Source: Ogataea parapolymorpha DL-1
Lineage: Eukaryota; Ascomycota; Pichiomycetes; Pichiales; Pichiaceae
Reading direction: 5' to 3'
DNA: 64,000 nucleotides
Assembly: GCF_000187245.1 (NCBI RefSeq)
Contig: NC_027862.1
Coordinates: 558,001-622,000 of the forward strand
Part shown: piece after piece, positions 18,886-28,338 of the stretch
How positions within the stretch are numbered: position 1 is the stretch's first letter
How the letters are laid out: each line of letters starts with the position of its first letter
The notes under the pieces: model-generated
Seen by the model: only the letters and a program-made list of their open reading frames with translations
The model's database searches: none
Told to the model about the DNA's origin: nothing
Made by a program: the position numbers and the translations under genes

Positions 18886-21708
18886 CTATTTCTTTGATTT
18901 CTTAACCGGATTCTTCCCCTTGTCGGCCGCAGCTCCTGCAAGCTTCAATTTCGATGCTGTGATTGTCAGCAGCGCGTCCTGCTGATTTATGTTCTCAATC
19001 AGGTTTTTCGAGTCCGTCCAAGGAGCATTGTCTTTTTTCAGCGTCTGAGTTTGCAATTGCAGGACTCTGACGGCTTCAGACAACGCCTTCCCTTTTTTTA
19101 GTGGACCTGGCTGCACTTTCACTTTGTATGTGTACTTTGATAATGCGCTGTAGGGTGCAAACACCAGAATACAGTTCACAATGCTGTCCGATTCTTTGGG
19201 AGCAGGAATCAGCCCCGAGATGATCTCGTTGTATGGCGTGGTGTCCGTTTCTTCCGCAGAATCCTCAAGCTCTCCAACCAGCTTCTTCAAAAGTCGGATA
19301 TCCTGCTGTTTCTTGCGTGTCTTTCTGTCCAGGCCTTTGTTTTCGGGCTGTGTCTCCGACTTCTCAGGCTGTTCCTTCTTCTGCTTCAGTGTTCCCAAAA
19401 CTTCCATCCTCAGACGTCTTTCCTCTTCGTCCTGGTCCTTGTATTTCTGCTTGATTTTCTTCAGTTTGCTTTTCTTTCCTCTGACAGTCGTGTTGATCAT
19501 GTTCTCTGCAGAGCTAGCGGGCCCCTCTGTTTCAGCCGCCTCTGCCGGAACAGACGTCTCTTCACCCTTTTCTTCAACGTCTTCCTCTTCCACGCTTCCT
19601 AGCTTCTCAAGCATGGAAGTCAGCTCCTGGATTTTCAAGTCCACACTGTCATCCTGTTGCGCAATCTCAAGCCCAACCTCCTGGATTCTGGATTTCGCGG
19701 AATCGCGATATTTTCTAGTGGTCTCTTCATCGCCCAGCCACAATAGGCCAAAGCCCATTACGAGCTGGCATGGCGGAAGAAACGTCTTCTCGCCTTGGAT
19801 GTTGAGCATTCCGGCCGGAACAATGCTTCCGTCAAAATCTTTTTTCGACACCTGCGTTCCCTTCACCATCCACGGGCTGGTCACCATTTTATTGTCCCAG
19901 GCTTTGGAGGCCGACAGAGAGAAGATTCCTGCTTGGAGCAGCGTGCTTGGCGGAATGTCCTTGTTTTTGAACGGATTTTTCACAATGACTTTCAGACCGT
20001 CCAGATCGTTCGAAACGAGAACGTCGTTATTTTTGTCGAAGTATCGGTAATAAATAAGATCGACTTGGGTATCGTCGCGCCCAGCAATGCACAGATGATT
20101 GTCGCTGGTGATGAACCACCAGAACTTCTCGAACCAAAACTTTGCGCGGATTTGCTTCAAGCCGCTTGGCTCCTGTGATTTTTTCTGCATGCGCTTGAGA
20201 TCTTGCTGGATGGTCCTTTCTGTATTTTTTATGGCAATGGAGGCACTGTTTTTGGTTTTGTTCTGCTTATCCAGCGCCGCTCTCATGGCATCAAAGTATC
20301 TCGTAGCATTGGCGTACGCCGACAACGACAAGTCGATGGCAACGGCAACCGGCCCGCTTTTTCGCTTTTCCTCGCTGTCACTATCGCTGTCACTATCGCT
20401 CTGTTCCTCGATGTCCGGCAAAAGCACAGTAATCTCGTTCTTTGCTAAGTTCAGCGGCAGCTTGATCATGTTGGCGATAGGATTTCGCCTCTTCTGTTCC
20501 ATGGCAACAAGTTTCTCTATATTGGTCCAGTCCATCTGCTGATCCAGCAAAGCCTGGACGCTCTGTTTGCATTGCTCGATTTGCTCACTATGGAACGTGA
20601 TCAGCTCTCCCTTCCTGTAATTGATCGCCTGTTGCTCCTCTAGGCGCTGCAATTTAGTCATGTGTTCGTCTTTCACGGTTTGCAACCGTTTGGCAGCATT
20701 TGCCTGCTGCTGCTGAATTTTGAGAACAGCTTTGGACGACTCCAGAGTGCTGAAAAACTTGTCTAGCGTTCGATTGTAGCCCTTCACTTCCTCAACCCTC
20801 GTGTTCTCCTTTTTCTTATGCACAGGCTCGAACGGATGGAACTCGTCATAGACATACTCGAGGTTGTCGTACGAGGCATCCTCTTCCGGCTTGAAAAACG
20901 GATTATGTTTGCCGATGATGTAGCCGGAAAGCTCGCCGGCGGGCAGGTTTGTCAGTCTGTAGAACTCCTGCTCACAAGAATTGACAGCGGCGGTCACTTT
21001 GGCGAGCAATTCCTCGTCCTGCACAATTTTGACGCCGCTAGAGGCCGGATCTATCCCGTTTTTGGAGAGCTGGATCTGGATCAGGTCAGACGACAAATAC
21101 GCCGCGTTCAGGAACACCAGCTTGGCAATCGACGGAACCTTGGACGTGTTTTCGGACGCAGACTTGGCCCAGTCATATATCTCCGCCGAGGTGTAATGAC
21201 GAGGTTCCAATTGGCCGTGCTCCTCGAAGAGCGACCGGTCGAACATCCCATACGTGACACCGACGGCATATCTATCGTTATTTTCGTGCTCCTCGACGAG
21301 TCTGAACAGAGACAGGATTTTGCGATCAGAGTCTAGCAGAATGATATTTCCTGCGCTAAAGAATTCCAGGACCAGGTAGTACATACCGTCCCCAAACTCC
21401 AAAACCACGACTCTATCGTTGCCGACCTGCTTGATGTTCGACAATCGCCGCGACTTTAGATGTTTTCGAAGCTTGACGACAAAATTGGAGGGTTCCGGAG
21501 CCGTTGGGCGCTGGAACTCGGTCAGATACACCTTGAAGCCACTCTCTATGACCAGATTGGCCTTCGAGTCAGGAACGCTGAACTTGAGAAGGAAAGAACG
21601 AGGATTGGCCACCAGGTTATACACGTTCTGAAGACGATGGCCCTTGATGGCATGCTCTATCTCCTTGACGAGGACCCGAATATCAAATGCACTGACTCTT
21701 TGCTTCAT
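18886..21708 (-). CDS. RQC2: Ribosome quality control protein Rqc2 (NEMF/NFACT family)
   Basis: Rqc2 (formerly Tae2) binds the peptidyl-tRNA on stalled 60S subunits, recruits Ltn1 and directs C-terminal Ala/Thr tailing. The 940-residue protein has the NFACT-N domain at the start (MKQRVSAFDIRVLVKEI), a long coiled-coil middle (residues about 300-430), the NFACT-R domain and the C-terminal NFACT-C region. Residues D9, D98 and R99, which are required for tailing in S. cerevisiae, fall at exactly those positions (FD at 9, NDR at 97-99). An acidic SD/EE-rich tract follows the coiled coil, encoded by a short repeated DNA stretch near 20380-20400. It is divergent from HST2 with 78 bp between start codons. 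Confidence 0.95.
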   Translation of the reverse strand: MKQRVSAFDIRVLVKEIEHAIKGHRLQNVYNLVANPRSFLLKFSVPDSKANLVIESGFKVYLTEFQRPTAPEPSNFVVKLRKHLKSRRLSNIKQVGNDRVVVLEFGDGMYYLVLEFFSAGNIILLDSDRKILSLFRLVEEHENNDRYAVGVTYGMFDRSLFEEHGQLEPRHYTSAEIYDWAKSASENTSKVPSIAKLVFLNAAYLSSDLIQIQLSKNGIDPASSGVKIVQDEELLAKVTAAVNSCEQEFYRLTNLPAGELSGYIIGKHNPFFKPEEDASYDNLEYVYDEFHPFEPVHKKKENTRVEEVKGYNRTLDKFFSTLESSKAVLKIQQQQANAAKRLQTVKDEHMTKLQRLEEQQAINYRKGELITFHSEQIEQCKQSVQALLDQQMDWTNIEKLVAMEQKRRNPIANMIKLPLNLAKNEITVLLPDIEEQSDSDSDSDSEEKRKSGPVAVAIDLSLSAYANATRYFDAMRAALDKQNKTKNSASIAIKNTERTIQQDLKRMQKKSQEPSGLKQIRAKFWFEKFWWFITSDNHLCIAGRDDTQVDLIYYRYFDKNNDVLVSNDLDGLKVIVKNPFKNKDIPPSTLLQAGIFSLSASKAWDNKMVTSPWMVKGTQVSKKDFDGSIVPAGMLNIQGEKTFLPPCQLVMGFGLLWLGDEETTRKYRDSAKSRIQEVGLEIAQQDDSVDLKIQELTSMLEKLGSVEEEDVEEKGEETSVPAEAAETEGPASSAENMINTTVRGKKSKLKKIKQKYKDQDEEERRLRMEVLGTLKQKKEQPEKSETQPENKGLDRKTRKKQQDIRLLKKLVGELEDSAEETDTTPYNEIISGLIPAPKESDSIVNCILVFAPYSALSKYTYKVKVQPGPLKKGKALSEAVRVLQLQTQTLKKDNAPWTDSKNLIENINQQDALLTITASKLKLAGAAADKGKNPVKKSKK

Positions 21709-21786
21709 AGTTTGCCTTGATGGAAAATAAATATTTGTGACATAAGCAAATATAAATAAATCTGTTCCAGATCTTGTTTTACAACC
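21709..21786. promoter_or_regulatory. 78-bp divergent promoter RQC2/HST2
   Basis: This very short AT-rich gap lies between two head-to-head start codons. TATAAATA-like sequence occurs near 21750. Nothing more specific is visible. Confidence 0.45.
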
Positions 21787-22773
21787 ATGGAAAAGAAGAT
21801 CCAGAAAGTGGCTGACATCCTCAAGAAAGACGACGTCAAGGTCACGTTCTTTGTTGGGGCCGGGATCTCCACGAGTTGCGGTATCCCCGACTTCCGCTCG
21901 CCAAAGACAGGACTATACTCGAACCTCAAGAGGCTCCAGCTGCCTTATCCGGAGGCGGTGTTTGACATCGACTATTTCCGCAGAAACCCCAAGGCATTCT
22001 ACACACTGGCAGAGGAGCTGTATCCGGGCAAGTTTGTGCCCAGCAAGTTCCACTACTTCATCAGATTGTGTCAGGATAAAAAGAAGCTGAAGCGTTGCTA
22101 CACCCAGAACATCGACACGTTGGAGCGCCTGGCAGGCGTGAAGGACGAGTTTATCGTGGAGGCACACGGCTCGTTTGCCAAAAACCACTGTATCGACTGT
22201 GATGCCGAGATGGAAACCGAGGAGCTCAAGAAGCAGATGAAGAGCAAGATTCCAACATGTGCTAAGTGTAAAGGCTATGTGAAGCCGGACATTGTGTTTT
22301 TCGGCGAGGCCCTGCCTCCAAAGTTTTTCGACAGATGGGACGAGGATTCGTCATCAAAGATGGATCTGGCTCTCGTCGCTGGCACCTCCTTGGCGGTGTA
22401 TCCGTTTGCTGGTCTTCCTGCCGAGGTGAGCAAAGATTGCACGAGAGTGCTGATCAACAGAGAACAATGCGGCGATTTCAAGGCCAACCCGCGCAAGTCG
22501 GATATCTTGCTGCTTGAGAGCTGCGACAAGGTTGTCGAGCAGCTGGCTAAACTGCTGGGATGGGAAGAAGAGCTCGATGCGCTGGTGGAGCAGGGAAGAA
22601 CGGCCCTGAAAGACAACAAGCTGCACATTCCAGCGACCGAGGAGGAACTGGAAAAGAAGGTGCTAGCGGAAGCGGAGGCCATCGCAAAGGTGGAAAGAGA
22701 GGAAGAGGCGAAGGAGGAGGAAGAGATCGACCAATTGGCAGACACACTGAAAAATGTCAAGGTGGACAACTAA
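21787..22773 (+). CDS. HST2: NAD-dependent protein deacetylase Hst2 (sirtuin)
   Basis: This class I sirtuin is mainly cytoplasmic in yeast; it deacetylates lysines using NAD and affects silencing and Snf1/aneuploidy-related targets. The 328-residue protein shows the NAD-binding GAGIST and GIPDFRSP motifs (residues 24-39), QNIDTLERLAG, the catalytic His127 in EAHGS, and the zinc site C135, C138, C158, C161. KPDIVFFGEALP follows. The C-terminal 50 residues form a Glu/Lys-rich helix, a position where S. cerevisiae Hst2 has an autoinhibitory and export-related extension. The ATG at 21787 is the first in frame. It is convergent with ULP1, 22 bp apart. Confidence 0.94.
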   Translation: MEKKIQKVADILKKDDVKVTFFVGAGISTSCGIPDFRSPKTGLYSNLKRLQLPYPEAVFDIDYFRRNPKAFYTLAEELYPGKFVPSKFHYFIRLCQDKKKLKRCYTQNIDTLERLAGVKDEFIVEAHGSFAKNHCIDCDAEMETEELKKQMKSKIPTCAKCKGYVKPDIVFFGEALPPKFFDRWDEDSSSKMDLALVAGTSLAVYPFAGLPAEVSKDCTRVLINREQCGDFKANPRKSDILLLESCDKVVEQLAKLLGWEEELDALVEQGRTALKDNKLHIPATEEELEKKVLAEAEAIAKVEREEEAKEEEEIDQLADTLKNVKVDN

Positions 22774-22795
22774 TTTACACTATTTATCAGCCTCT

Positions 22796-24598
22796 CTAGT
22801 GGTCGATCAGCTTTTTCATACATATCTCATACGCCATCCGTCTTCGCAAGTTCTTCATGTCCGACTGCGAAAATAGCAGCGGGCGCTCTCTTGAGACATA
22901 GTCGACAACCGTGCACATGAACACCCCACAGTCGAAACCGTTTTCCTGCTTAGGCGTTTTCATGGAGTCGAAATGGTCGTATAGCGAATAATCGATGCCG
23001 TTCATCGAGTCTCCATACAGCTTCTTTGTCTCGTTCACCATATAGTCCTCCAAGTTGTACAATATATCGTCGCCGCTTCCATAGAGAGAATCATAGTATT
23101 GGAACGCTTTTTCCTTATTATTGATGACGCCCAGCGCCCAATGCGACTGGTTCAGATTAATTGGCACAAAAATGTAGTCCAACTTGGTGACGTCCACCTT
23201 GGCACGCTTGGTCCATCTCCGCACCGAGTTATATCCTCTGGTAGATAAATTCGAGTAGAAATGGGTCGAGAAAATGTGGATCTGCGGTAATGTCGTTGGA
23301 TGGCTTTTTGCCCGCTCGTTGATCAGGCTCATATAAAAATCAATCACGTTATCGTTGAGCCACTTCCTGTCGCACAGCGTCTTCAAGTCTCTGGTGTATA
23401 TGTCGATGTTGAACGCACTGCACACCAGGAGCTGCGGATTGCTGCTTCTCCAGAACTTTTCCACCGTGGCCAGCTGGTCGGCGCTCAAGGGTTTCACTTT
23501 GGCATAGTCTCTGGACTTGGTGAGCTTAATCAGTTCCTGCATCTTGGTGCGCTCTTGCATGATCTTCTGGTACTCCTTGAAGAGCTCTGTGGACTCCAGG
23601 TTCTCCACATAGTCGACATTATCCTTTTTCAGCCATTCTAGGTCTCTAAACCGAGACGCTCTCCTGTCGCGCTTCCGGTCCTCCTCCAGCGGGAACATTT
23701 TCTTGATGGAGTTTGTCAATTGAGACGCTCTGTTCCTTAACTCAGAATCCGCGTCGTACGGCTTTTGCTCCTTTTGTTCTTTGTAAGTCTCTGGCCGGCC
23801 AAAGTTTGATTTGAGAAACATAGCCTCAATATTCAGATTTGATCGCACGTTCTTTGGCTTATAGAAAAATGTTCCGTAGTCGCGCGCTGGAGCGTCGTCC
23901 TTGGACTCGTTCAGCTTGCTGGCCAGCTGACCGATCTTGCTTTTCCTGCTAACAACGATGCTATCGTCCACATTCTTAACTTCAGATCCTTCCATCGGGG
24001 TGGAAACGCTAGCGGGAACCAGCTTGTTAAACAATTCAGCTATTCCGTCCACCTCGCGCTTGATCGGAGTGCTTTCCACCTTTTTAGCGGCTTCTGGCGT
24101 AGGGATTCTTTCAATCAGCCTGATCAGGTGTTTTCCGCCGATGATGAGGAAGAAGACCACCCAAAGAGCGGTTTTCTTGCCGAGCTCGTACAAGATTATG
24201 AAAAGACACCTCAAGAAATCGATAATGTCAGTTTCCGGTACACTGTGGTCGCGCTTGGCCGGATTAGCCAGTTTCTGCGGGTTGATTGTTTTGCTCTCAA
24301 ACGCCGGACGCTGAGGGAATGAGGGAATGCGCGACGACGGGGCAAAGTTATCGTTCAACATGGACTCTCGAGGAACAAAAGGAATACTGCCCGTGTTGGA
24401 GTTGGCCGAAAGTTGCCGTGGCTCGTACAGGCTACTGGCGTTGCGGAAGCTGGGCAGGTTGCTGTATGTGAACGATGGGGCAGAGGACGGGAGACGAGAG
24501 AACATCGAGAAGTCCCTGCCTGAAGCCAGGAAGTTACTCTCGTCGCTTGTATGCCGTCCGCCGCCGATTTTCGCGTTGATGTCGTTGAAATCCGGCAT
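22796..24598 (-). CDS. ULP1: SUMO-specific protease Ulp1
   Basis: Ulp1 matures the SUMO precursor and removes SUMO from targets at the nuclear pore. The 600-residue protein ends in a C48 peptidase domain with catalytic His486 (HWALG), Asp503 (YYDSL), the oxyanion Gln in PKQENGFDC and nucleophile Cys557. The His-Asp spacing of 17 residues equals that of S. cerevisiae Ulp1. The N-terminal 400 residues are polar and serve in localisation. They contain an unusual hydrophobic stretch at about residues 128-161 (CLFIILYEL, TALWVVFFLII), which could be a membrane segment or amphipathic anchor. The start is the ATG at 24596-24598. Confidence 0.93.
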   Translation of the reverse strand: MPDFNDINAKIGGGRHTSDESNFLASGRDFSMFSRLPSSAPSFTYSNLPSFRNASSLYEPRQLSANSNTGSIPFVPRESMLNDNFAPSSRIPSFPQRPAFESKTINPQKLANPAKRDHSVPETDIIDFLRCLFIILYELGKKTALWVVFFLIIGGKHLIRLIERIPTPEAAKKVESTPIKREVDGIAELFNKLVPASVSTPMEGSEVKNVDDSIVVSRKSKIGQLASKLNESKDDAPARDYGTFFYKPKNVRSNLNIEAMFLKSNFGRPETYKEQKEQKPYDADSELRNRASQLTNSIKKMFPLEEDRKRDRRASRFRDLEWLKKDNVDYVENLESTELFKEYQKIMQERTKMQELIKLTKSRDYAKVKPLSADQLATVEKFWRSSNPQLLVCSAFNIDIYTRDLKTLCDRKWLNDNVIDFYMSLINERAKSHPTTLPQIHIFSTHFYSNLSTRGYNSVRRWTKRAKVDVTKLDYIFVPINLNQSHWALGVINNKEKAFQYYDSLYGSGDDILYNLEDYMVNETKKLYGDSMNGIDYSLYDHFDSMKTPKQENGFDCGVFMCTVVDYVSRERPLLFSQSDMKNLRRRMAYEICMKKLIDH

Positions 24599-24771
24599 AC
24601 TACCAATTGTTTATGTTTATGGTGTCCAAAGCTTTCTGTCTTATAGTGCGACACTATGACACATCACTTGTGATATATCAAGCTACAGTATTTTTTTTTT
24701 TATCTCAGCAAAAATAAATCGGTGTATGGAAGTACAAAATAGAGGTTTGTTATTTCATTCAATATTATTTT
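24599..24771. promoter_or_regulatory. Divergent promoter region ULP1/YPP1-like gene
   Basis: This 173-bp AT-rich gap has a poly(dT) tract at about 24690-24701 on the plus strand, the kind of nucleosome-excluding run common in yeast promoters. No RNA gene was found. Confidence 0.45.
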
Positions 24772-26907
24772 ATGACGGTTGAGACAGACCAGTACAACGC
24801 GACGCGCCGCATAGCCGGCGCGGTGTCGAACCAGGCGTCGATAGATCAGCTGGGCCATGAAGTGTCCGAGTCGTCGCTCTTAAACGACGGCAGCGCAGGC
24901 TTTGTACAGCTGTTCAAAGAGAGCTCCGTCGAAGAGATCCATGTCATGGCATTTCTGCAGATGATGCTGGTGTCAGAAAAACTGGACGAGTACTTCCGTG
25001 TCTGGATCAATCACGTGGACAGGTATCCAAGTAGCACAAACCTGGTGGCCTGGGACTGTCTGCATAAAACTCTGGCCAGGCTGGCAGCCGAGAAGTTTGC
25101 CAATGTGACCACCAAACAGCAATTCGACTCGGTTTTTGCGAAACTTGCGGGAGATAGTACGTTGACCACATTTGGTGCCATGGTCCAGCACTTGCTCGCC
25201 TTCAGAGTGCTGGGAGATTCCAACGAAGTCAAGTCTTCGTTCGAACACACCGTCATGAGTCGGCTGTCCAAGCTAAGTTTCCCCAAAGCTACCGAGTCGA
25301 ACCACGAAATTGACCTGCTCATAGATACCGTCATTTTCATTTACCAATACCACCGCCAGGACTTTCCTGTGGACACAATCATTGAACAAGGTCTGCGCAA
25401 GTCCTACCAGAACATACCACTGATGAAGTTGTGGTGTCTGGCATCTATACAGAAAAACGACATAGATACGCTTGTGCCAGCCTACAGAGTGTATCTGGGC
25501 TACAACCATGAGCGGACAGTGCAGAATTTTGGCGGCCACATTGATATTTTCGAAACCATAGATCTTTCGAGCAGTGTGTTGGGATATCTCGTCTCAACCA
25601 AGCTGCAGCGCAACTTATACGACCAGGTGGTCGTCTGGTACAACGACCTTCGAAACATGGTGGAAAAGGACCTTATAGAGATGTTAGGAGAGGGACCATA
25701 TACTGTGCTGCTGACTCGCAAATTGGCCTTAATCTGGTACATGCTCGGTAAAATCTCACAGCAGCTGTGCCACACCAACACAGTGACCAAGGAAATACTG
25801 GACTCGCGGCTCAGCAACACGCTGAAATATTTTGAGCATGCCGTTCAGCTTGTTCAGAGTCTGCCAGCACACCAGCCCAACGATACACAGATAGGCCGGT
25901 GGTATTTCGATTACTCTTTCTCACTGATCAAAATGGGCAGACTGAAAGATGCCATCAAGAACCTCAAAATTGCAATCAAACACGACCCGGATAATATCCA
26001 GTATCTCAACATGATCACTCTAGTGTATTCAGCTACGGAGGAAAATTTGGATAAAGCGCTGAAAATCAGCTCTGAGGTGATACTCAACTTAAAATCACAA
26101 CTTGCCGAGACGGACCCTGCCGAATTGAGCAGCTCGCGCAAATGGGACATTCTGCAGATGTTCATGACCTACATCACGCTCGTGGGGGCCGATCAGGACA
26201 CGTTCGAGGCGGTTGAGTGCATGCCTATGTTTTTTGAGGTTGTTCATCAGCTGTTTGGGTCAGAGATCAGCCCGGGCGACTCCGCAGCCGTCGAGGAGGT
26301 TTCCGAGAAGGTGTCTGAAAACGGCAAGAAAAACATCCTCCGCAAAATCAAGTCTGGTCGAGGAAAAAAACCGGCTACCGTGCGCGTGACTAACAATTTG
26401 AACTCGCAGGAAACCAAAATGGTGCACGATATTTGGCTGTGGACGTCCAAACTCTTTGAAAAACAGGACATGGTGGATGACGCAGAGGGCAGCGTGGCAG
26501 AGGCGGTCTCTGTGCAATCTGAGACGTATCTCACACATGCTCGGCTGGGCCAGCTGTACATTGGGCTGAACAACAAGCGAGCTCTTCAGGAGCTGGAGGC
26601 ATCGCTGGACCTGAAGGAGGACGGCAATGTGGAGGGTATTTTGGGTTTTTCGAACCTAGTTCTTTTTGCGAACGACAATTCGGTGTTTATTAGCGACGTG
26701 GACCGCATGGCTGCCATTTCGAGATGCAAGAACTATCTCGAATCGCTGACGACAAACTACAAGTATTTCCAGATCAGCGACATCTACTACGACCTGGCAC
26801 ACATCTACGAGCTGACAGGCGACCGTGAAAACCAGGAGAGGTGTCTTACAAAATGTGTGGAGCTGGCCGACAGCCAGGCAGTTCGCGTGTTTGACGATAT
26901 TTTTTAG
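24772..26907 (+). CDS. YPP1: TPR protein, probably Ypp1 (TTC7-like, PI4-kinase complex)
   Basis: The 711-residue protein is almost wholly helical, with tetratricopeptide repeats, the clearest at about residues 385-440 (IGRWYFDYSFSLIKMGRLKDA and the following helix). A second group lies near the C-terminus (SDIYYDLAHIYELTGDRENQ). Ypp1 and Efr3 anchor phosphatidylinositol 4-kinase Stt4 at the plasma membrane, and the animal counterpart is TTC7. The overall plan, length (S. cerevisiae about 817) and C-terminal TPRs fit Ypp1, but TPR proteins are hard to assign by eye, so another TPR family cannot be excluded. The ATG at 24772 follows an AT-rich promoter. Confidence 0.7.
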   Translation: MTVETDQYNATRRIAGAVSNQASIDQLGHEVSESSLLNDGSAGFVQLFKESSVEEIHVMAFLQMMLVSEKLDEYFRVWINHVDRYPSSTNLVAWDCLHKTLARLAAEKFANVTTKQQFDSVFAKLAGDSTLTTFGAMVQHLLAFRVLGDSNEVKSSFEHTVMSRLSKLSFPKATESNHEIDLLIDTVIFIYQYHRQDFPVDTIIEQGLRKSYQNIPLMKLWCLASIQKNDIDTLVPAYRVYLGYNHERTVQNFGGHIDIFETIDLSSSVLGYLVSTKLQRNLYDQVVVWYNDLRNMVEKDLIEMLGEGPYTVLLTRKLALIWYMLGKISQQLCHTNTVTKEILDSRLSNTLKYFEHAVQLVQSLPAHQPNDTQIGRWYFDYSFSLIKMGRLKDAIKNLKIAIKHDPDNIQYLNMITLVYSATEENLDKALKISSEVILNLKSQLAETDPAELSSSRKWDILQMFMTYITLVGADQDTFEAVECMPMFFEVVHQLFGSEISPGDSAAVEEVSEKVSENGKKNILRKIKSGRGKKPATVRVTNNLNSQETKMVHDIWLWTSKLFEKQDMVDDAEGSVAEAVSVQSETYLTHARLGQLYIGLNNKRALQELEASLDLKEDGNVEGILGFSNLVLFANDNSVFISDVDRMAAISRCKNYLESLTTNYKYFQISDIYYDLAHIYELTGDRENQERCLTKCVELADSQAVRVFDDIF

Positions 26908-27035
26908 GTTTATTTTTAGTTCGCGGAAAATAATAGATTGGCAGTGCAGACCGTTTGAGACAATTCCCAAACAAGAATGATGAAGCTATAAAAAAAGGAG
27001 TAAATAAAAGGTTTCTGCGAAAAGCGTGTTCCAAA

Positions 27036-28322
27036 ATGTCTTCTTTCAAGATCGGGTCTGTGAAGACAGAGGAGATCACCTTTGAGGACCTGGCAGAGGA
27101 GCACGACTACAGGGTGTTCAATTTTTGGACTCTGGTCAGCTACCTGATCATGCTCACCGAGATCTGTCTGAGTTTCGGGTTCCTGGCCTCAGATATATAC
27201 ACTCTGGTGCAGATCTACGCTCTGAACGATTGGGACAGCTACCACGCCATCAGCTATGTGCCTCTGCTGGCCTATAGGATAATTTTCACCACGTGTATTG
27301 GCATCTCCATGACATGGCTTATAGCCAACTGGTGGTACGGAATCCACATCTATCGAACCAACAGCATTGTGCGGTCGCATCTGAACGATGTCGCCCGCCA
27401 GATCAACTCCTTAAAGTCCTACGAACGTTTTTGCATTTACGAGAGATCCACCACCAAGTCGTTCTTCGACTGGTTCTCTCTCACCACATACCGCTCCTAT
27501 TATTTTTCCATCTACCTGTGGCTTCTGGCAGATACTCCGAGACAGATTCTGAACGGCGCGACGGTGGCCTATTCGATCTCAAACTCGTTCACGTCGAGCG
27601 AGATTGTCAACGTCGTGGTGGCTATTGCGCAGACCAACAAACGCGAGGCTGTGCTTCTATCATTCATGACGTTTTCCTTTATTGTGTGGGTGATTTTCAC
27701 GGCCAAGTACATCTGCGTGATCATTGGCTCGTTCTTTGTGGTCAGCAAGGTCCACTCCAGACACGGAACCACGTTTAGAAAATACTGTCGACGCTTAGTG
27801 GCCGACAGCGTGATCGAGCTGTACGAAAAACACGAGGAAGAGCTACGGAGAAACCACTATCGGGAGTACAAGGACAGGGCAGACCTGGCTGAAAAGCCTG
27901 CATCTTTCACCAAAGAGTCTCTGCCCTTCAGAGACGCCTACGACAACTTCTCCAAGGACTCGCTGCAGAAACCGGTTTTTGCCAGAGATCCGTTCAAATC
28001 GACCAACAACTCGTCCGATTCTCTCCCCAGCTTCCCCGAAGATCCTTTCAACGAGGTGATCAACGTCTCGCAGACCAAACATAACCGGGCCCTGGCAGAG
28101 AAGCTTGATATCCCGTATCCGCAAGAGCTGGCTCTCAGTAATTCCACTATGACCGACTTCGACCCCCACGGACAGGACATCTACGTCTCCAAATCGAGCA
28201 CCTACTCCTCGCGCAAGCCGAGCGACAACTCGATAGAGCGCACGCTGCTTGTCGACCGCGCTCCCCCACGCAACATCTACGCTTCCGCATCGCTCGACCA
28301 GAACCTGAGAAAATACACATAG
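27036..28322 (+). CDS. KCH1: Kch1/Prm6-family potassium transport membrane protein
   Basis: The 428-residue protein has at least four hydrophobic segments in the first 260 residues. It shares the family signatures DTPRQILNG and QTNKREAVLLSFMTFSFIVW with S. cerevisiae Kch1 and Prm6 (Kch2). Those low-affinity K+ uptake proteins of the plasma membrane are needed for calcium-channel activation during pheromone response. The C-terminal 170 residues are hydrophilic, rich in Ser and Pro, and probably phosphorylated. I start at the ATG at 27036; the frame is open 27 codons further upstream but has no ATG. Its stop lies 16 bp from that of the convergent SNZ1. Which of the two yeast paralogues it matches cannot be told. 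Confidence 0.85.
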   Translation: MSSFKIGSVKTEEITFEDLAEEHDYRVFNFWTLVSYLIMLTEICLSFGFLASDIYTLVQIYALNDWDSYHAISYVPLLAYRIIFTTCIGISMTWLIANWWYGIHIYRTNSIVRSHLNDVARQINSLKSYERFCIYERSTTKSFFDWFSLTTYRSYYFSIYLWLLADTPRQILNGATVAYSISNSFTSSEIVNVVVAIAQTNKREAVLLSFMTFSFIVWVIFTAKYICVIIGSFFVVSKVHSRHGTTFRKYCRRLVADSVIELYEKHEEELRRNHYREYKDRADLAEKPASFTKESLPFRDAYDNFSKDSLQKPVFARDPFKSTNNSSDSLPSFPEDPFNEVINVSQTKHNRALAEKLDIPYPQELALSNSTMTDFDPHGQDIYVSKSSTYSSRKPSDNSIERTLLVDRAPPRNIYASASLDQNLRKYT

Positions 28323-28338
28323 ATTATATTGAATTTAT

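Noticed and set aside
20380..20400. Short tandem repeat (cactatcgctgt units) as a possible array
   Set aside because: It encodes the Ser-Asp tract of Rqc2 in frame and has only about three partial units, so it is a coding microrepeat and not a CRISPR or mobile element.
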